Of a stretch of DNA of 64,000 nucleotides, positions 13,841-24,854 are shown in pieces (position 1 is the first letter of the stretch; each line of letters begins with the position of its first letter). The position numbers and the translations under genes are program-made. The notes below the pieces were generated by a model. It worked only from the letters and a program-made list of their open reading frames with translations, was not told the origin of the DNA and ran no database searches. The stretch lies in contig RPFO01000744.1 in assembly GCA_009746045.1 (NCBI GenBank), forward strand, positions 416,135 through 480,134, read 5' to 3'. The stretch is from Mesostigma viride (taxonomy: Eukaryota; Streptophyta; Mesostigmatophyceae; Mesostigmatales; Mesostigmataceae).

Positions 13841-16800
13841 GCGTCCCTCCCACGTCCGTGACGGCAACTCCGCGCGCGCTAACCACACCGCGGCCGATAC
13901 TCCTCCGCCTCCTCCGGTGGATCCGACGCACGCCTATGCAACAGGCGCTGGCTCCGGGTCCTCTCCTCTTGGCCGGTCGATCCAGCCTGTGCGCCCTGGA
14001 GGGGGCCTCCAGGCGTGTGCCACAGAGGCGTCTCGCTGCCCGGCTGCCGCATCGCCGACAGCTCCTGCGCAGGAATGGGTCATTGACAGCGGCGCGAGTC
14101 GCCACATGACGCCCCATCTCGAGGACTTTGGCCCCGGTCTGTCACATGAGGCGCAGCTGCCCATTACTGGCTCAGGTGGCACCATGACGGCTCACGGCTG
14201 GGGGGCTGTGAACCTGAGGCTGGGATCCCACGTGATCCCGCTGTATGACTCCCTTTACGTCCCGGCCCTTCACGCGCGATTGCTGTCCGTTCATGGGTTG
14301 CTGGCTGCCGGACATCATGTGGATTTTGCGGCCTGCAGCATTACTTTCCAGGCGCACGGTCGTGCTGTCAGCTTTCCACTGGAAGCAAGGGACGGTGTCT
14401 ACCTCCTGTGCGCCCCGGCTGACTACGTCCTGGCGACGAAGGTCCAGGCTGAAGAGGAGATGAAGCGGCATCTCCGCCTGGGTCATGTAAGCCGCGACCG
14501 CATCGCCCGCCTGCAAGCCATCCCAGACTCCGGCATGTCTGTGGCGGGCCCTGCGGCGCCCCTCTGCCCTTCCTGCCCGGCTGGGCACATGCGCCGCTGC
14601 AGCTTCCCGCCCAGCGACCGGCCCCGTGAAACCGTGCCGCGTCGTCGCTTGCACTGCGATCTGTTTGGGCCTATGCGGACGCCTGCTCACGGCGACATGC
14701 GGTACGTCCTCGGCCTAACGGACGAGGCCACCCGGTTTCGTTGGACCTACCTTTTGCCCACCAAGGACGCAGCCCCCGCCAGCTTGCGCACTTTCCTTGC
14801 CCGGGAGGTCAAGCCTTTCCGCCAGGGCGACATCACGCTGCGTTCGGATAACGACAGTGTCTTTCAAGGCGGTCCTTGGCGCAATGTCTGTGCCGAGTTC
14901 GGCGTTCACCAGGAATTTTCCTCGCCCTACGTTCCCCAGCAGAACGGTGTCGCTGAGCGTTCGTGGGGGGTTACGGCCAGCATGGCCATCAGCCTGCTCG
15001 CTCATGCCGGGCTTGCCAAGGAGTTCTGGGGGTTCGCGTTTGAGTGCGCGACGTTCCTCCTGAACCGGCTGCCTTGTGTCAGCAACGCAGACTCGGCGAC
15101 GCCCTACTACCTGCTGAACGGCCGTCACGCTTGCCTGACGCACTTGCGCGTATTTGGCTGCCACGCGCACGTCCTCGTGGAGGAGGCCCAAGAGAAGCTG
15201 TCTCCCCGCACGGAGTTAGCTGTCTTTGTGGGCTACCACCTGGAGTCTCCGGGCTATACCGCTTCTGGCTGCCCGACCAGCGGAAGGTGATCGTCCGCAA
15301 GCACGCGTGGTTTGACGAGCAGTGGCGGTCTCGGCCATGGCCGGCCCGGCAGTACCTTCCGGTGGCCCCATACGACACGCCGGGGCCTTGGCCACCCGTA
15401 GCCCGTTTTTTGGCTGCGGATGTCTTTCCGGAGGAGCTGCTGCAGGCTGCCCCGTTGCTCCTGTCCTCTGCCCCTTCGGAGGACTCGACGGCTCAGCCGG
15501 CGGCGTCCGGGTCTACCGTTAGCATCGGCGGCACGCCGGAGCCTTACGTGCTCCCCCCGGCCGCTGCGGCCGCCATCAAGGCTCTAGTGCGGACCCCACC
15601 TGCTTCACCCGCTGAAGCCTCTGCCGCCTCCCCGGCTGCGCCTGGCACCGGCTTGCACCACACTGTGACTGGAAAGGGTGGGTCCTACACGCCAGTGTGC
15701 CCTGCGTCCCTTTCAGACGCTAGTGGGCCTGACACGCCAGTGCGCCTTTCGTCCCTTTCAGCCCCTAGTGGGCCTGCCACGCCGGTGCGCTCTGCGCCTG
15801 TGTCGGACGGCCGCGGCCGGGCCTGCCACCCCTGTCCGCTCTCCGCCGCCCTCGGCCGACCTGACGAGCACGGCTGACAGTTACCCGTCTCGCCCGCCTG
15901 GCTTTTCTGGCTCGGCGTCGTCAGGGGGTCGCCCGCCTGGCTTTTCTGGCTCAGCGTCGTCAGGGGGTCGCCCGCCTGGCTTTTCTGGCTCAGCGTCGTC
16001 AGGGGGTCGCCCGCCTGGCTTTTCTGGCTCGGCGTCGTCAGGGGGTCGCCCGCCTGGCTTTTCGGGCTCGGCATCTTCAGGGGTTCGCCCGCCTGGCTTT
16101 TCCAGCTCCGCGTCTTCAGGGGGGCGCCCATGCACCTGGTTTTCCCACCCCGGCGTACTCTCAGGGCAGTGCCGATTACCCTGCGCCTTTCGAGGCTCCC
16201 TCCTTTCGGCCCCCTGCTGACGGCTTCGAGCTGGCCTCTTGGGCCGATGGGTACACTTGGGGGTCGGGCTCGCACCCTCTGGAGCCCCCGGCTAAGGCTC
16301 CGCGGCTTTTCGCGAACTACACCGCGCTCCGCGAGATGTGCGACGTTGTCGCCTACCACAGCCAGGTTGCGGATGTTCCCTCCACTCCCGCCGCCGCCCT
16401 TCGGCAGCCGGCATGGCGCCAGGCCATGGAGAGTGAGTTGACGAGCCTCCGCGAGCACAACGTCTATCAGCTCATGTCCGTGCATGACCTCCCGCCTGGC
16501 GCCAAGGTCCTCCCCACCAAGTGGGTGTTTGCCCGCAAGACCGACGGCCGTGCCAAGGCTCGTTTTGTGTGCAAGGGCTTTGCGCAACGCGAGGGGCTGG
16601 ACTTCGGTGAGACCTTTGCTCCCACCGTCCGCGCGGGCACTGTACGCATGGGCTTGGCTCATGCGAGCACTGCTGGACATCCAATCTGGCAGCTGGATGT
16701 CCGCACCGCCTTCCTGTACGCGCCTCTGGATGAGGAAGTCTACGTTCTTCCCCCCAAGGGATTTGAGGAGCGGGATGCCTCCGGGCAAGTGCTCCTCTGG

Positions 16801-17893
16801 CTCCTCAAGCGCAGCCTGTATGGCCTCAAGCAGGCGCCACGGAACTGGCATCAGACGCTGCGCGAGTACCTCGTGCAGGAGACGGGTGCCATCCAGAGCA
16901 AGACGGACACCTGCTTGTTCCTGTACACCGGCGGGTTCGCTTTCGTGCATGTGGACGACCTCTAGGTCTCTCACTCCTCTGCGGCGTGGCTGTCCCAGTG
17001 GATGCAGCAGGTGGCTCACCGGTTCCAGATCACTGAGTCTGACGCGCCCTCCTTGTTCCTCGGGGTCTCTATGGACATCGACTCGACGGCGCACACGGTG
17101 TTCCTGCATCAGGGCCCCTACATCGAGGCCCTCGCCGAACGCTTTGGTGTCTCCCCTCGGGCGGTGCAGACGCCCATTACTCCCGACACCCCCCGTGGCG
17201 AGGGGGGGCTGTTGAGTGCGGATGACAAACGCACTTACCAAAGCCTCACCGGGGCATTCATGTACGCAATGCGGTGGACGCGGCCTGACCTGGCATATGT
17301 GGTCAACGTGCTGGCCCAGCACATGCAGAACCCGACGGAGGCCCTTCTTGCCCTGGCATACCGGGTGTTGCAGTACCTGGTGCATACCAAGGGCCTGGGC
17401 CTACTCTACCAGGGTGAGGGGGGGATGCTGGCCTACTCCGACGCGGACTGGGCTAACGACCCTGTGGACCGACGGTCGGTCACGGGGAACGTGGTCATGT
17501 ACCGCAGTGCTGCTGTGGAGTGGAACAGCCGCAAGCAGCAGACCGTGGCCCTGTCCAGCTGCGAGGCCGAGTACATGGCCCTGGGGGGGGTCACGCATGC
17601 AGCAGGTGGTCCCCCTGATCACCATCGCAAGGGAGCTGGGCGATCTGACTCCTGCTGGGCCAATTCCAGTGTACTCTGACAACACTGGTGCGGTTGCGCT
17701 GACGCGTGACCCCGTCCATCCGAAGAGGACGAAACACATCGATGTGAAGTATCACTACATCCGCGAGAAGGTGTCCGATGGCACCATCCAGGTGATTCAC
17801 CTCCCTGGGGTGGACATGATCGCCGACATGCTTACCAAGGCACTTCCTGAGCCACGTTTTGTGATGCTCAGGGACAAGATGATGGGCATATGA
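13841..17893 (+). pseudogene. Pol of Copia E: protease, integrase, RT, RNase H
   Basis: Protease motif WVIDSGASRHMT at about 14078-14110. Integrase has an HHCC zinc motif (HLRLGHVSRD, CPSCPAGHM) at 14470-14590 and the catalytic triad in LHCDLFGPM, LRSDNDSVF and QQNGVAERSW. The frame shifts near 15240. RT starts with LPTKWVFARKTDGRAKARFV (16510-16569), continues with LDVRTAFLYAPLDEEV and SLYGLKQAPRNWH, and ends at FVHVDDL. There a TAG at 16963-16965 replaces the next residue before VSHSSAAW continues in frame. RNase H has YSDADWANDPVDRRS and LSSCEAEYMALG, then shifts frame at a G8 run (17583-17590) and continues to the stop at 17893 (KHIDVKYHYIREKV). Confidence 0.88.
15891..16124 (+). repeat. 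Six tandem 39-bp repeats in the integrase-RT spacer of Copia E
   Basis: Copies begin at 15891, 15930, 15969, 16008, 16047 and 16086, each 39 bp. Because 39 is a multiple of 3 the frame is kept: each unit encodes RPPGFSGSASSGG. The last two copies are more diverged. A looser repeat encoding SxPATPVRS-like units precedes it (about 15680-15800). Confidence 0.9.
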
Positions 17894-18036
17894 GCCATCT
17901 GTCAGTGCTGCCCTGTTGACCGGTGTAGTCGGCACTCTGGGACAGCAGTGTAATGTCTGAGTGCTGAGTGCTGCATTATGAGGAATAGCACTTAGTGTGG
18001 CATGGCAATCATGATGGCATGTGTACCGAAGGGGGG

Positions 18037-18465
18037 TGTCAGAAGTATCGATACACCTGCCCAGGAATAAGTAAATAGTTTGGTCAAAGTATTTACATTT
18101 GTGGCAGAATTTAGATACTGACTAGACTAGATGTTGTGGAGTTGTACGGAATGAGTTTTCCGTCAAGAAATAATTAGTCCTTGTGTTAGCTGGCTTGCTA
18201 ATTGGACAATTTTGTTGTGATTGGTCATAACTTGTGTAGACCACGTGGTGGACACGCAGTGAACACACGTGGCGTGTGGCATGCACACTCTGCTACTGCC
18301 CGCTAGCTCGTCATTTGTATATAATGACGTGACCATTTTTATTTGGACTCTCTCACTATCTCGTACTGCTTCCAGCAGCTGGTTCTCTGGCCGAGGCCAA
18401 CATTTTCGAGGATGAGCAAGTTTGCCGTATGATATTATAAGGAATAAATTTTTGTTATTCTGACA
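18037..18465 (+). repeat. 3' LTR of Copia E
   Basis: Same length as the 5' LTR. The differences seen are C for T and T for C near 18097-18103 and A for C near 18201. It is preceded by the polypurine tract at about 18028-18036 and followed by the AAATC duplication. Confidence 0.92.
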
Positions 18466-18889
18466 AAATCTGATTTCTTTCTAGTGGCGCGGCTCATGCT
18501 GCTCGGCTCAACTTAGTTGTAAGAATTACAAGTCACTGCAATCGGCGCGGCGCGACGCCAGGACTAAACGCCACATTGGTACGCATGGGAAAAATGTCAA
18601 AGTACCCATGCGGTGCATCAAGACTCAGTAAAAGAAAAGTGGTACGACTGTCGGACGTCACAGCTAGTCCATCATATCGTCCGTATAACAAAGTAGAAAA
18701 TATTCCGCGCGGTTCAGTACAACAACATGCCCCAAGCCTAAACTATTAATTTAAGTGTGCCATAAATTAGGCGTACGATGGGTGCAATTAAGTAGCGATG
18801 CAACCCAACCGTCGGCTGAAAGATATATATAATTGGTCATGCACTTAATCCAGCTAGCTATTCGGGCATAAGTGTCTATAACGCTGACA

Positions 18890-19056
18890 CACCCCCGTGC
18901 CAGGATAGCTCAGCACAACAGGCATGCATGTAATACATGTCTCAGGTACAGTAGGTCCAGCTGGATTGTCCTGCGGTAAATCACCCCCGTGCTGTATACA
19001 CAAACATGTTGTCAAACACGTCGTTTCCTGTAGCCACCCAGGTGGGGTATAATAAC
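18890..19056. other. 3' untranslated part of element B internal region
   Basis: Short sequence between the gag stop (19057) and the 3' LTR of element B. It holds the purine-rich GCACGGGGGTG next to the LTR (minus strand) and no coding content. Confidence 0.5.
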
Positions 19057-19708
19057 TCAGAGAACGGTCGCCAGGTTGTCTCCTCCCATGTCGCCGCTGG
19101 TGGTGTGGAACACAAACCCAGGTGGCATAGGTTCTGCCTCCTGTGTGGCGTGTACTCGCTCCTTGGGCCGTAGGGATGGGTTCTTCCGCCAGCACTCGTC
19201 CTCGATGTGGCCGGGTCGCCGACAGAACTTGCAGCGCTTGCCCTTCTTCTCAGGCTCAGCCCCTGTGGCGTAGGCTATGCCTGGAGTTGTTGCAGCGGGG
19301 CCCTGTGGCTTGCATGTGTTGGTGGTCTTGGCCCCGGGTCGAGGAATCTGATCACTGGAAACCAGCATGTCGTAGATCTCCAGGAGCAGCTTGTGGATCT
19401 GCTCCAGGGTCATCCCCGGCAGGCGACGGGCGGCCATGGCTGCACGGAACGCAGGCGGTAGTCTATTGATCATGCAATCGCGCCACTCGTTCCAGTCCAT
19501 CGCCTCGCCCGCGTCCTCCAAGTCCTGCCGGAGGAACTTGCCACGTTGCCAGTACTGGTTGCAGGTCTCGCTCGACACTTGCAGGGAAATGCGTTGGATC
19601 TCGCTCTTCTTGGCCAGTCGGTAGCTCTCGGTTTGGTAGGGCTGCCTCACCTCCGCCTGGAGTGCCTTAAACACGGAGCTGGCACGTCGGTCAGTAACCA
19701 ATCGCGCC
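19057..19708 (-). pseudogene. Gag of element B, C-terminal part with zinc knuckle
   Basis: Reads ARLVTDRRASSVFKALQAEV, a UBN2/retrotransposon-gag-like helical core (WRDCMINRLPPAFRAAM; MTLEQIHKLLLEIYDML), then the zinc knuckle CKFCRRPGHIEDEC, and stops at 19057. It is the continuation of the gag piece at 27887-28494; element D was inserted between them. No protease, integrase or RT follows before the 3' LTR, so element B never had pol in this copy. Confidence 0.8.
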
Positions 19709-20358
19709 ACGATTTAGATGAACGCGGATCAGTGAGTTTCTGGTCTTCCCAAGATGTGATGAATGGAGCCATGGTTTCAACCAGCGGCTTTTAACCTTTA
19801 CCACAGTTGCCTCACTACCCTGTGGTCACTAGCCTGAGGCGGCAGCACCCACGGACGGTGTTGGGAAAAGACGCTTGGCCACTGCTGTGTCCGAGCCTTT
19901 CTAGGTCTCACCATTGCTGCCAGGCCTTGCACGCCTTGGCAGGTCCGCCACTGTCAATTTCCTTGGTTGCATCAATCCAGGACGTCTGTCCTTCCATGAA
20001 TGACAGTAACGCTCTGGATTTATCCGTCATGACAAGTACCCGTCCATCCCAGGCCTGCAGGACTGCCAGTCCTGAAGTCCTGTGACATTCTTGGTACCAT
20101 CAACCAATATTGACCACAGTACCTCCTAGTGACAGTCGGTCCTGTGACACGTAACGTGTGATGGTTCACCCAACACTGCCACGTGCCCTGTCCCTCACGT
20201 GTCCTTAGTCCTGGTACTGCTGTAGCGTCCGGCGGCATTACTTCGGGACTTGATAACTCTCAAGTTCCTTGTCCAAATGAGGCGTTTAGCACGGCGTTGG
20301 AAAGGCCACTTCAAGTATGATATGCTTAGCATATTGCATCACCAATATGCTAACTCCA
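19709..20358 (-). repeat. 3' LTR of element D
   Basis: Direct repeat of 27237-27886. It contains the palindromic AGCATATTGCATCACCAATATGCT segment and lacks a canonical ...CA end on the minus strand, so the exact terminal bases are uncertain by a few nucleotides. Confidence 0.88.
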
Positions 20359-21318
20359 ACCCTTTCTTGTTTTGGAGCTGCAAGCTTCACACCATGACCA
20401 ACCCATTCCTTGCTGCCTTGTGAAATGGACACCTGGTTACCCTGGACTTATAATAAGCCTCATGAGCACCCCTTTTGCCACCTTAATGGTATCCTTCTTA
20501 GGGATCTATGGTTCAACCCTGCCATCTGATCATTAACTTGACCTGCAGGTCATCCCCAACCCTTTCTTTTGCAACTGTACCTTGGCTTGGGCTTAAAGGA
20601 GGATATTGAATATTCCTTAGGCAACATATCCTGGATATCTGAATGAGAGGCCCTGACTACAGGAAACGTATTACAGTGAGTTCCTGGTCTTCCCAGTTAT
20701 CACTGGCGCCCGTTTCATGGCGCCCGCCCCGAGCGTTCCAGGCATCATCCATCCAAATGTTCACCAATGGAAACCACTTCAACACCACTGTGCCACTGCT
20801 TGATGGGGAGCCCATGTCATCACTGGGTGTTAAAGCCCAGGAGTCATACATACCAGGCTGTGGCTCAACTAGGGAATCGAACCCTACCCCAGAACCCCAG
20901 GTTAAACTTAACCTGGTCACATGACAGACAACAAGAGAGATTGGCATACAACATGATTATGTTTTATTATAGAATATCCACCAAAACCAATGTTGAGTGT
21001 TCCCAGTGGACCAGCCTGCACCAGCAAGGCCCAACTGTCAGGTTACAACACCATAATATCCAAGGTTGTCACTTATTCACAGCTAAAGAAAACTAAACAA
21101 GAGAGATATATACAAACAACCTGGAAGAACTCTCAACATGGCCTGCCCTGTCATGGCCTAACTGCCCGAGGCCAAAGGCATCCCACTGTGCTAATCCTTT
21201 ACAGGAAGAGCTTGCTCCTGTTGAGCCTTCTACCTGCTTGGTGACAGGTAGGCTACCTGTTGCCCTCCCCCCTGGGGACAACAGCACTGGTCAGCCACCA
21301 ACTGGCAAAGGCTGGACT
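20359..21318 (-). other. 3' untranslated region of element D
   Basis: About 960 bp between the pol stop and the 3' LTR. It contains scattered short frames without recognisable content and ends, in minus orientation, with the polypurine tract AAAACAAGAAAGGG. Confidence 0.6.
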
Positions 21319-23892
21319 TCAAGTCCCACCAGAAAAGGGGTACATGAGCCCTTTGAGCACAGGGTATTGTAGCTCAGCCTTGCTCTCCAGCTTGGTGAGG
21401 GCGTCTGCTGGGTTGTCAACACCAGGCACATGTTCAAGATGAGCAAGGTAAGACATCTCCTTCAGCAACAAATAATCCAGATCCCTGCTCCTGGCGAGCT
21501 GTCTGTGCACAAACTGCACCATGCCCATGCTGTCTGTCTTGACCAGTGTGTGCAGCTGCAAGCTACAGGAAGCTACCTGACAGAGCTGGTAGAATAACTC
21601 CCTGAGGTAAAGAGCAGTGTGTAGCCCCTCACATATTGCCCTGCACTCAGCAATGTCACTGCTGGGCGTCACCCTGTTCTGTAACCTACTGTACCAGCTG
21701 ACCAGAGAAGTGTGCTCCTGTTGTAGTGTAATGAGTGCTGCTGCCCTACCCCTGACATCCGTCACCTTCCTGCTGTCCATGGAACTGTCCACAAAAAGCA
21801 CCATGTTGAGTGGTTTGTACAAGTCCACAGCTGCCAGTATGAGTGGAGGTGAGCTCCTGACAGACTCAACCACCTGCTCTGCCCCTACCTCAACCAGCTG
21901 AGCATCTGTGAGCCTACTCAGCACCAACAAATCTGGGGCACAAATGCTAGCTAGCCAAGCCAACATTCCCCTGATTGTGGCACACCTGGCCTGGGTAATG
22001 GGCTGCTGGAGGGCATCAATGATCTGCTGAGGATAGTTGTTGCCACCCTCCATCTTGATAAACCAAGTACCTGCCCTCTTGATCAGCGTGGCCTGCATTC
22101 CACAAAACACCATGGGCTCATCCTGCTTCATGTGCTGGACCTTTCCTAACTCAAACCTCTTCTGGATCTTGGACAGTACTGAATCCACCCACTCAGGAGG
22201 CCCTAAAAGGTGCAGGTCATCTCCATGCAGAGATGCAAACACAGGCAACCCTTCATGAGTACTCTGGAACAAGCAAGGATCAACTGGAGACACAGTAAAG
22301 CCACAGTGAGTTTTCAGAAACTTTTCCAGGCTCTTTCTCCAGATGATAGGGCTGGACCTGAGACCCTCCAAACCCTTGAGTATTCTGAGATATTTTGACT
22401 TGATCTCTGCTCTCCACACCTTGGGCACTGTTACAAAGAAGGGAGGGATATCACGCCACGTCTCCTTGGCCTGCTCCACATCACCTTTAAGAAAAGCCCT
22501 CTTGAAATCAATCAGCACAGAGCTGTACGCAATGCCCTTGACCAGGAAAGACAGATATATACACAGAACAATCCTCCAGGTATCATGCAGCATCCCAGGC
22601 GTATACAACTCCTCATCTGTCAGCTCCCCCGTGCCATGGTACTCAGTCACAACTGGCCTCACATGTGGCACCTGCACACCGTCTATCTCCTTCAGCTTGA
22701 GCACAAACAAGAGCCTTAGCAACTGATGCTCCCTGGGCAACTCATCCACAGGCTCAGCACAGTTAGACACTATCCAGTCATGCCCACTGGAGACAAACCC
22801 TAGAATCCATGCCTTAGCCATCTTGGGGCTTTGCATCAACTCTACCAACTGGTGCCAGGAAATAGGACTGTGACCAGCAATCTGGTACTTGTGCACCCCC
22901 AAGTCCCGTGGATCTAGGGTGGTTGGGATGATCAACAAGTCCTCAGCAATGGGCTCCTTGCCTTCAGGCCCCACACTCTGCTGCCCCTTCACAGCCTTGA
23001 CTGCCACAGCTAGACCCTTGGAGTAGTGATATCTCTGGAGGGGCAAACTGCCATGACCTTCTAGTGCAAGCTCATCTGCTGACAGAGTCACTCCTGGCAT
23101 GCACAAGAAATTCTGGCCCAAAATGGCAGGCCCCTGGTACCCTTCCACCACACAGAACGCAGTGGGGACACCCAGGATAGGCACAGTCACTTCCCCTAGG
23201 ATCTTCATTGTTACAGTGCCCGTAAAGTCACTCACTGCCCTGCAGCCAGCCTTATTCACCTTCAGGCCCTGAGCATCCTCCACCCTGATGATAGACACCT
23301 CTGAGTTAGTATCCACTTCTAGGGTAGCAGCCCAGCAAGAACCCCATTCAGTCAACTTAGATACCTTGGGATCCTTGTGCTTGTTGAACATGAGCGACCG
23401 GACAATGTCTGCCATGAGTGGCCTCTTGGACCCTGGTGCAGGCCCAGCCCCCGTTGGCTCCACCACAGGTGATGCAGTTGCCTCCTGCACCTCATCATCA
23501 TCAGAGGGATAGCCACCTCCCACGTCAGTGACAGGCACATCAACTACCTGGTCCTTAACCTGGCCCTCCAGCCAACACTGGGGTCCAGGCCCGTCTGCAG
23601 GCCAGATTGCATGTGGCTTGCGTTCCTTGACGTTGGCCCAGCTCAACCTGTAAACATGCCTGGGATTACTCTCCAAGGCCACAAGGCAGGAACGATTGGC
23701 ATCTTCCACACAGGTCACCACCCCGTTCTGCCACTTGCCCCTCTTGCCCTGCATTGATGGCTCCTTCCACATTCTGACCTTCAGCCCCACCTGAGGCCTC
23801 AGCACATTCCAGCCCCTATCCTTGCGTCTCAACTGAGCAAACACCCTGTCTGCTTTCCTCAAGCAAGCCTGGACCACTTCCTGGGCTAGCAT
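21319..23892 (-). CDS. Element D pol: integrase C-terminus, retropepsin-like domain, RT and RNase H
   Basis: 857 codons, uninterrupted. Residues 1-95 look like an integrase C-terminal domain (GKWQNGVVTCV; LVALESNPRHVYRLSW). Residues 190-262 resemble a retropepsin: VDTNSEVSII at the active-site position (DTN in place of DTG), then GTVTMKILGEVTVPILGVP and AILGQNFL, matching the usual ILG-x-DFL end. RT follows: motif A IDFKRAFLKG (461-470), LKGLEGLRSSPIIWRKSL, and motif C HGDDLHLLG (556-564, DD with no YV). RNase H is Copia-like: LFVDSSMDSRKVTDVRG, LVSWYSRLQNRV, SSDIAECRAI, and VPGVDNPADALTK. It starts with ATG overlapping the integrase stop (ATGCTAG). Confidence 0.85.
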   Translation of the reverse strand: MLAQEVVQACLRKADRVFAQLRRKDRGWNVLRPQVGLKVRMWKEPSMQGKRGKWQNGVVTCVEDANRSCLVALESNPRHVYRLSWANVKERKPHAIWPADGPGPQCWLEGQVKDQVVDVPVTDVGGGYPSDDDEVQEATASPVVEPTGAGPAPGSKRPLMADIVRSLMFNKHKDPKVSKLTEWGSCWAATLEVDTNSEVSIIRVEDAQGLKVNKAGCRAVSDFTGTVTMKILGEVTVPILGVPTAFCVVEGYQGPAILGQNFLCMPGVTLSADELALEGHGSLPLQRYHYSKGLAVAVKAVKGQQSVGPEGKEPIAEDLLIIPTTLDPRDLGVHKYQIAGHSPISWHQLVELMQSPKMAKAWILGFVSSGHDWIVSNCAEPVDELPREHQLLRLLFVLKLKEIDGVQVPHVRPVVTEYHGTGELTDEELYTPGMLHDTWRIVLCIYLSFLVKGIAYSSVLIDFKRAFLKGDVEQAKETWRDIPPFFVTVPKVWRAEIKSKYLRILKGLEGLRSSPIIWRKSLEKFLKTHCGFTVSPVDPCLFQSTHEGLPVFASLHGDDLHLLGPPEWVDSVLSKIQKRFELGKVQHMKQDEPMVFCGMQATLIKRAGTWFIKMEGGNNYPQQIIDALQQPITQARCATIRGMLAWLASICAPDLLVLSRLTDAQLVEVGAEQVVESVRSSPPLILAAVDLYKPLNMVLFVDSSMDSRKVTDVRGRAAALITLQQEHTSLVSWYSRLQNRVTPSSDIAECRAICEGLHTALYLRELFYQLCQVASCSLQLHTLVKTDSMGMVQFVHRQLARSRDLDYLLLKEMSYLAHLEHVPGVDNPADALTKLESKAELQYPVLKGLMYPFSGGT

Positions 23893-24854
23893 CCAAACTG
23901 CAGTGCTACAGGATTGACAGCCACCCCGTCATAATAGTAGTTTATTCTGAGGTTCAACTGTTCTTCCACCTGCCTGGTCCACACTGCCCTCTCCAAAGCA
24001 GATGCTACCAGTGGCACCTTAGGTTCTGCCAGCACTACGGTCTTGACCTCCCTGATGGATCTCTCCACAGCACCTTGCTGTCCATGGCTCTCCCTGGGCG
24101 TGACCAGCAGCTTGCATGGCAGTTGCTCCTGCTGTGACAGTAGGCACTCAAACTGAATATCAGCCTGTACTGTCTTGTACACCCCAAAGCCTGGTAAGAG
24201 AGTCTGCAAGCCCAGCAGCAGGGTATTCCCCTTCATATCTGGCAGAATCTGGAGCAGCCTGTACCTGCTAAATCTGTCCACTGCCACCAAAATGTATAAG
24301 CCCCTGATATGCTGGACGTCTACCTGGATGTCCCCCTTCTCCCTGGCAGGCTCCCTAGCATGGGACCTTGGCTTCTTGGCAGCATTCTCCTTACAAGCAC
24401 ATTGCTCAGCTGCAGCCCTGCATGCTTCCCTCAGTGGCTCATCTCCAATCTTCCAACCAAACATCTCAGCCATGGCTGTGTGACCAAAGATATTGTGCAG
24501 CCTGCGTCCAGCATCCGTGTAGCTCAGTTGCCTAGCCAGATTACGCACCTGGGAAGACGCCTGGACGGGCCCTGCGTGTGAGGACGCAACATCCACCTTC
24601 TGCATCTTGGATCCAGAGGACCCAGCAGACCCTCCCAGCAGAGCATCTAGGCTCCCAGAGCCAACCCTGTCTGGGGACCCTCCACCTGTTGACAGTTGAG
24701 GGGATTGTTGTGCTGCAGCATGCATGCAATCTTGTGGAATGAGAACATCAGTACACCCCTGGTGCTGATCAGAGGTGGCACCCTGCCCAGATTTATTTAC
24801 ATGTGAAGCTGTGTCCCCACAGGGTGTCTCACTATGTACACGGGACTGCTTCAC
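23886..24854 (-). CDS. Element D integrase core
   Basis: In frame with gag, separated only by the TGA at 24858-24860. After a low-complexity N-terminal 120 residues comes a zinc-binding-like segment (RRLHNIFGHTAMAEM...CRAAAEQCAC). The catalytic core has the triad in IQVDVQHIRGL, VQADIQFECLL and HGQQGAVERSIREVK, the Copia D-D-E layout. It ends NPVALQFGC and a TAG that overlaps the next ORF. No DSG/DTG protease motif lies between the gag zinc knuckle and this integrase, where Copia elements normally carry it. Confidence 0.85.
   Translation of the reverse strand: MKQSRVHSETPCGDTASHVNKSGQGATSDQHQGCTDVLIPQDCMHAAAQQSPQLSTGGGSPDRVGSGSLDALLGGSAGSSGSKMQKVDVASSHAGPVQASSQVRNLARQLSYTDAGRRLHNIFGHTAMAEMFGWKIGDEPLREACRAAAEQCACKENAAKKPRSHAREPAREKGDIQVDVQHIRGLYILVAVDRFSRYRLLQILPDMKGNTLLLGLQTLLPGFGVYKTVQADIQFECLLSQQEQLPCKLLVTPRESHGQQGAVERSIREVKTVVLAEPKVPLVASALERAVWTRQVEEQLNLRINYYYDGVAVNPVALQFGC

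Larger units (their letters stand above)
12004..18465 (+). mobile_element. Ty1/Copia retrotransposon E, young but frame-disrupted
   Basis: 429-bp LTRs at 12004-12432 and 18037-18465 begin TGTCAGAAG and end TTCTGACA. By eye they differ at three positions. The target duplication AAATC is at 11999-12003 and 18466-18470. The initiator-Met-type PBS TGGTATCGGATT begins at 12433 and the polypurine tract CCGAAGGGGGG ends just before 18037. Internal order is gag, protease, integrase, RT, RNase H, the standard Copia order. Several single-base frame changes and one stop interrupt gag-pol. Confidence 0.95.
11581..18889 (-). repeat. 3' LTR of element B, split by Copia element E
   Basis: The pieces 11581-12003 and 18471-18889 together align with 28612-29430. 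The left piece stops at CATGTAAATC and the right piece resumes with TGATTTCTTTC, exactly as the uninterrupted sequence near 29022-29045 reads. This proves the Copia insertion point and its AAATC duplication. Confidence 0.9.

Noticed and set aside
15685-17385. 566-codon minus-strand open frame over Copia E
   Set aside because: It is antisense to the integrase-RT region, which has clear RT motifs on the plus strand.
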